From: Clostridiales bacterium
GTDB lineage: Bacteria; Bacillota; Clostridia; Oscillospirales; Oscillospiraceae
Assembly: GCA_009774055.1 (NCBI GenBank)
Contig: VSNB01000183.1
Span: 1 to 6,332 of the forward strand
Direction of reading: 5' to 3'
Length of the DNA: 6,332 bases
The first letter of the stretch is position 1; every line of letters begins with the position of its first letter. Below, piece after piece: positions 4,153-6,332 of the stretch. Below the pieces are notes generated by a model that ran no database searches, was not told the DNA's origin, and worked only from the letters and a program-made list of their open reading frames with translations. Both the position numbers and the translations under genes were made by a program.

Positions 4153-6332
4153 ATGATACTTTATAATGAACAAAACCGGACCCTTACCCTCCACACCCAG
4201 CGCACCACCTATCAGATGAAGGCGGACCGCCGTGGCGTGTTGCTCCACCTCTATTACGGCCCCCGGGTGGAGGAGGCGGACCTGAGCGGCCTCCTCCAAT
4301 ACGCAGACCGGGGCTTCTCCCCCAACCCCAGCGGCTCCGGAGAGGACCGGACCTACTCCCTGGACACCCTGCCTCAGGAGTACTCCACCTGCGGGGTGGG
4401 GGACTTCCGCCTGCACTCCGCCGAGGTGGAGCAGGCCGACGGCAGCCTGCTGCTGGACCTGCGCTACGCGGGCCACGCCATTCTGCCGGGGAAATACGCC
4501 CTGGAGGGCCTGCCCGCCTTCTTCGGCGAGGGGTGGGAAACGCTGTCGGTGACGCTGCGGGACCCCTGCTCCGGGGTGGAGGCGGAGCTGCTGTACGGCG
4601 TGGACGAGGCGGACGACCTCATCACCCGGGCCGTAAGGCTGACCAACCGGGGAACCGAACCGGTGGCCCTGTGCCGGGTTATGAGCCTGTGCCTGGACTT
4701 CAACCGGGCGGACCTGGACTTCGTCACCTTTAACGGCGGGCACATCAAGGAGCGGCACCTGGACCGCGCCCCCCTGCGCCCCGGCGAGCAGAGCGTGGGC
4801 AGCGTCCGGGGGACCTCCAGCCACCAGCACAACCCCTTCGTCATTCTCTGCGAGCATGACGCCGGGGAGGACCACGGGGTCTGCTACGGCGCGGCCCTGC
4901 TGTACAGCGGCAATTTCCTGGCGGCGGCGGAGCGCAGCCAGTTTGATGACGCCCGGCTGGTGATGGGCATCCACCCCTATCACTTCCGCTGGACCCTGGA
5001 CCCCGGAGAGAGCTTCACCGCCCCGGAGGCGGCCCTGGTCTGCTCCCCCGACGGCCTGACCCCCATGACCCACCGCTTCCACCGGGCCATCCGAGAGAAG
5101 CTCATCCGGGACCCCTACGGAGGAAAGCGCCGCCCGGTGCTTATCAACAACTGGGAGGCCACGGAGTTCCATTTTGACGAGGAAAAGCTGGTCGCCATCG
5201 CCCGGGAGGGGGCGGCGCTGGGCATGGAGCTGTTCGTCATGGACGATGGCTGGTTCGGCAAGCGTGACAGCGACTTCAGCGGCCTGGGGGACTGGACGGT
5301 CAACGAGAAGAAGCTCCCCGGCGGCCTGGAGGCCCTGGCCCCCCGCATCAGGGAGCTGGGGATGCAGTTCGGCATCTGGGTGGAGCCGGAAATGGTCAGC
5401 GAGGACAGCGAGCTGTACCGGGCCCATCCGGACTGGGCCCTGGGGGCCCCCCACCGCCCCCAGACCCAGGGGCGGAGCCAGCTGGTGCTGGACTTCTCCC
5501 GGCAGGAGGTCCGGGACCATATCTACGCCGCCCTGCGGCAGGTATTGGACAGTGCAAAGGCCGCCTATGTGAAATGGGACATGAACCGGTCCCTTACCGA
5601 TGTGTGGTCCGCCGCCATCCCCGCCGGACGGCAGGGGGAGGTATACCATCGGTACGTGCTGGGGGTCTACGACCTGCTGGAGCGGTTCCGCCGGGATTAT
5701 CCGGACCTGCTCATCGAGGGATGCAGCGGCGGCGGCGGGCGGTTTGACGCAGGGATGCTCTACTATACCCCTCAGATCTGGTGCAGCGACAACACCGACG
5801 CCATTGACCGCCTGCGCATCCAGTGCGGCACCACCTTCTGTTATCCCGTCAGCTCCGTGGGGGCCCATGTCTCTGCCGTGCCCAACGGGCAGACGGGCCG
5901 GTATACGCCGATGGAAACCCGGGGTGTGGCGGCTATGTGCGGCACCTTCGGGTACGAGATGGACCTGGGGAAATGCACAGACGAGGAAAAAGAGGTGGTT
6001 CGAGAGCAGGTGCGGACCTTCAAGAAACGGGCTGTGCTCATCCACCAGGGGGACTATTACCGGCTGACGGATCCCTTCCGCAATACGGCCTACGCCGCCT
6101 GGGCCCACGTTTCGACGGACAAGCGGGAGGCCCTGGTATCCCTGGTCACCGGTTCCACCACGGCGGCGCTGCCCTTCATCGTCCTGCGCCTGCGGGGTCT
6201 GGACCCCGATCTGCGCTACCGGATTGACGGCGGGGAGCGGGTCTGCGGCGGCGCGGCACTGATGCATGCGGGTATCTCCTTCCCGCTGATTCCGGGGGAC
6301 TATCAGGCAAGGCAGGTTTATCTGACGGCTGT
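4153..6332 (+). CDS. Alpha-galactosidase, glycoside hydrolase family 36 (3' end cut by the window)
   Basis: A retaining exo-enzyme that removes terminal alpha-1,6-linked galactose from sugars such as melibiose and raffinose. The open frame gives 726 complete codons to the window edge with no stop; bacterial GH36 enzymes of this type are about 730 residues, so only a few codons are probably missing. An N-terminal beta domain (about 1-315) precedes the (beta/alpha)8 barrel and a C-terminal beta domain from about 650. Key motifs are INNWEAT near 331-337, MDDGWFGKRD at 363-372, GIWVEPEM near 407-414, KWDMNR with nucleophile D476, EGCSGGGGRFD at 522-532, and WCSDNTD with acid/base D546. The 70-residue spacing between the two catalytic Asp residues agrees with characterised GH36 enzymes. 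There is no signal peptide, so it should act in the cytoplasm on imported sugar. It lies 143 bases after the permease gene, beyond a terminator-like hairpin. Confidence 0.96.
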   Translation, partial: MILYNEQNRTLTLHTQRTTYQMKADRRGVLLHLYYGPRVEEADLSGLLQYADRGFSPNPSGSGEDRTYSLDTLPQEYSTCGVGDFRLHSAEVEQADGSLLLDLRYAGHAILPGKYALEGLPAFFGEGWETLSVTLRDPCSGVEAELLYGVDEADDLITRAVRLTNRGTEPVALCRVMSLCLDFNRADLDFVTFNGGHIKERHLDRAPLRPGEQSVGSVRGTSSHQHNPFVILCEHDAGEDHGVCYGAALLYSGNFLAAAERSQFDDARLVMGIHPYHFRWTLDPGESFTAPEAALVCSPDGLTPMTHRFHRAIREKLIRDPYGGKRRPVLINNWEATEFHFDEEKLVAIAREGAALGMELFVMDDGWFGKRDSDFSGLGDWTVNEKKLPGGLEALAPRIRELGMQFGIWVEPEMVSEDSELYRAHPDWALGAPHRPQTQGRSQLVLDFSRQEVRDHIYAALRQVLDSAKAAYVKWDMNRSLTDVWSAAIPAGRQGEVYHRYVLGVYDLLERFRRDYPDLLIEGCSGGGGRFDAGMLYYTPQIWCSDNTDAIDRLRIQCGTTFCYPVSSVGAHVSAVPNGQTGRYTPMETRGVAAMCGTFGYEMDLGKCTDEEKEVVREQVRTFKKRAVLIHQGDYYRLTDPFRNTAYAAWAHVSTDKREALVSLVTGSTTAALPFIVLRLRGLDPDLRYRIDGGERVCGGAALMHAGISFPLIPGDYQARQVYLTA

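Noticed and set aside
4096..6267. Very long open frame on the minus strand (723 codons) opposite the alpha-galactosidase gene
   Set aside because: It is the mirror of a GC-rich gene with biased third positions. Its product is rich in Gly, Val, Pro and Gln with no recognisable domain, while the + strand carries all the GH36 catalytic motifs.

Overview
The window reads as a chromosomal segment from a GC-rich Firmicute, most plausibly a gut member of the Oscillospiraceae/Clostridia. The clues are purine-rich Shine-Dalgarno sites, a TTG start, codons strongly biased to G/C in the third position, a lipoprotein-type sugar-binding protein with CUT1 permeases but no ATPase, and a clostridial-type ISAs1 transposase. 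The genus is inference only. All supported genes are on the + strand.

Left part (1-587): the 3' end of an ISAs1-family transposase gene, cut by the window edge. It is interrupted by a 162-bp fold-back element at 319-480 with perfect 17-bp terminal inverted repeats and a TTA duplication on each side. Removing the element and one TTA rejoins the transposase exactly in frame, so this is a small non-autonomous element nested in an IS. The insertion brings in one in-frame stop.

Middle left (588-943): a non-coding, mostly AT-rich stretch. It holds a long imperfect hairpin (643-692), two oppositely oriented copies of AAAATATTTGC (764-774 and 819-829), a plausible promoter (845-874), a GC-rich leader hairpin (886-919) and a good ribosome binding site.

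Centre (944-4009): a compact operon of three genes encoding a carbohydrate ABC importer of the CUT1 class: a lipoprotein solute-binding protein and two MalF/MalG-like permeases. No nucleotide-binding subunit is present in the window. A shared MsmX/MsmK-like ATPase encoded elsewhere is the usual arrangement for such importers.

Right part (4010-6332): a 143-bp gap with two hairpins, the second resembling a terminator, then a GH36 alpha-galactosidase gene that is open to the window end and probably lacks only its last few codons. It has no signal peptide. The simplest combined picture is import of alpha-galactosides (melibiose or raffinose-type sugars) by the transporter and hydrolysis in the cytoplasm by the GH36 enzyme. 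The substrate is inferred from the neighbour and is not shown by the transporter sequence. No clearly new multi-gene system is seen. The nested palindromic element and the paired upstream sites are the most notable structures.
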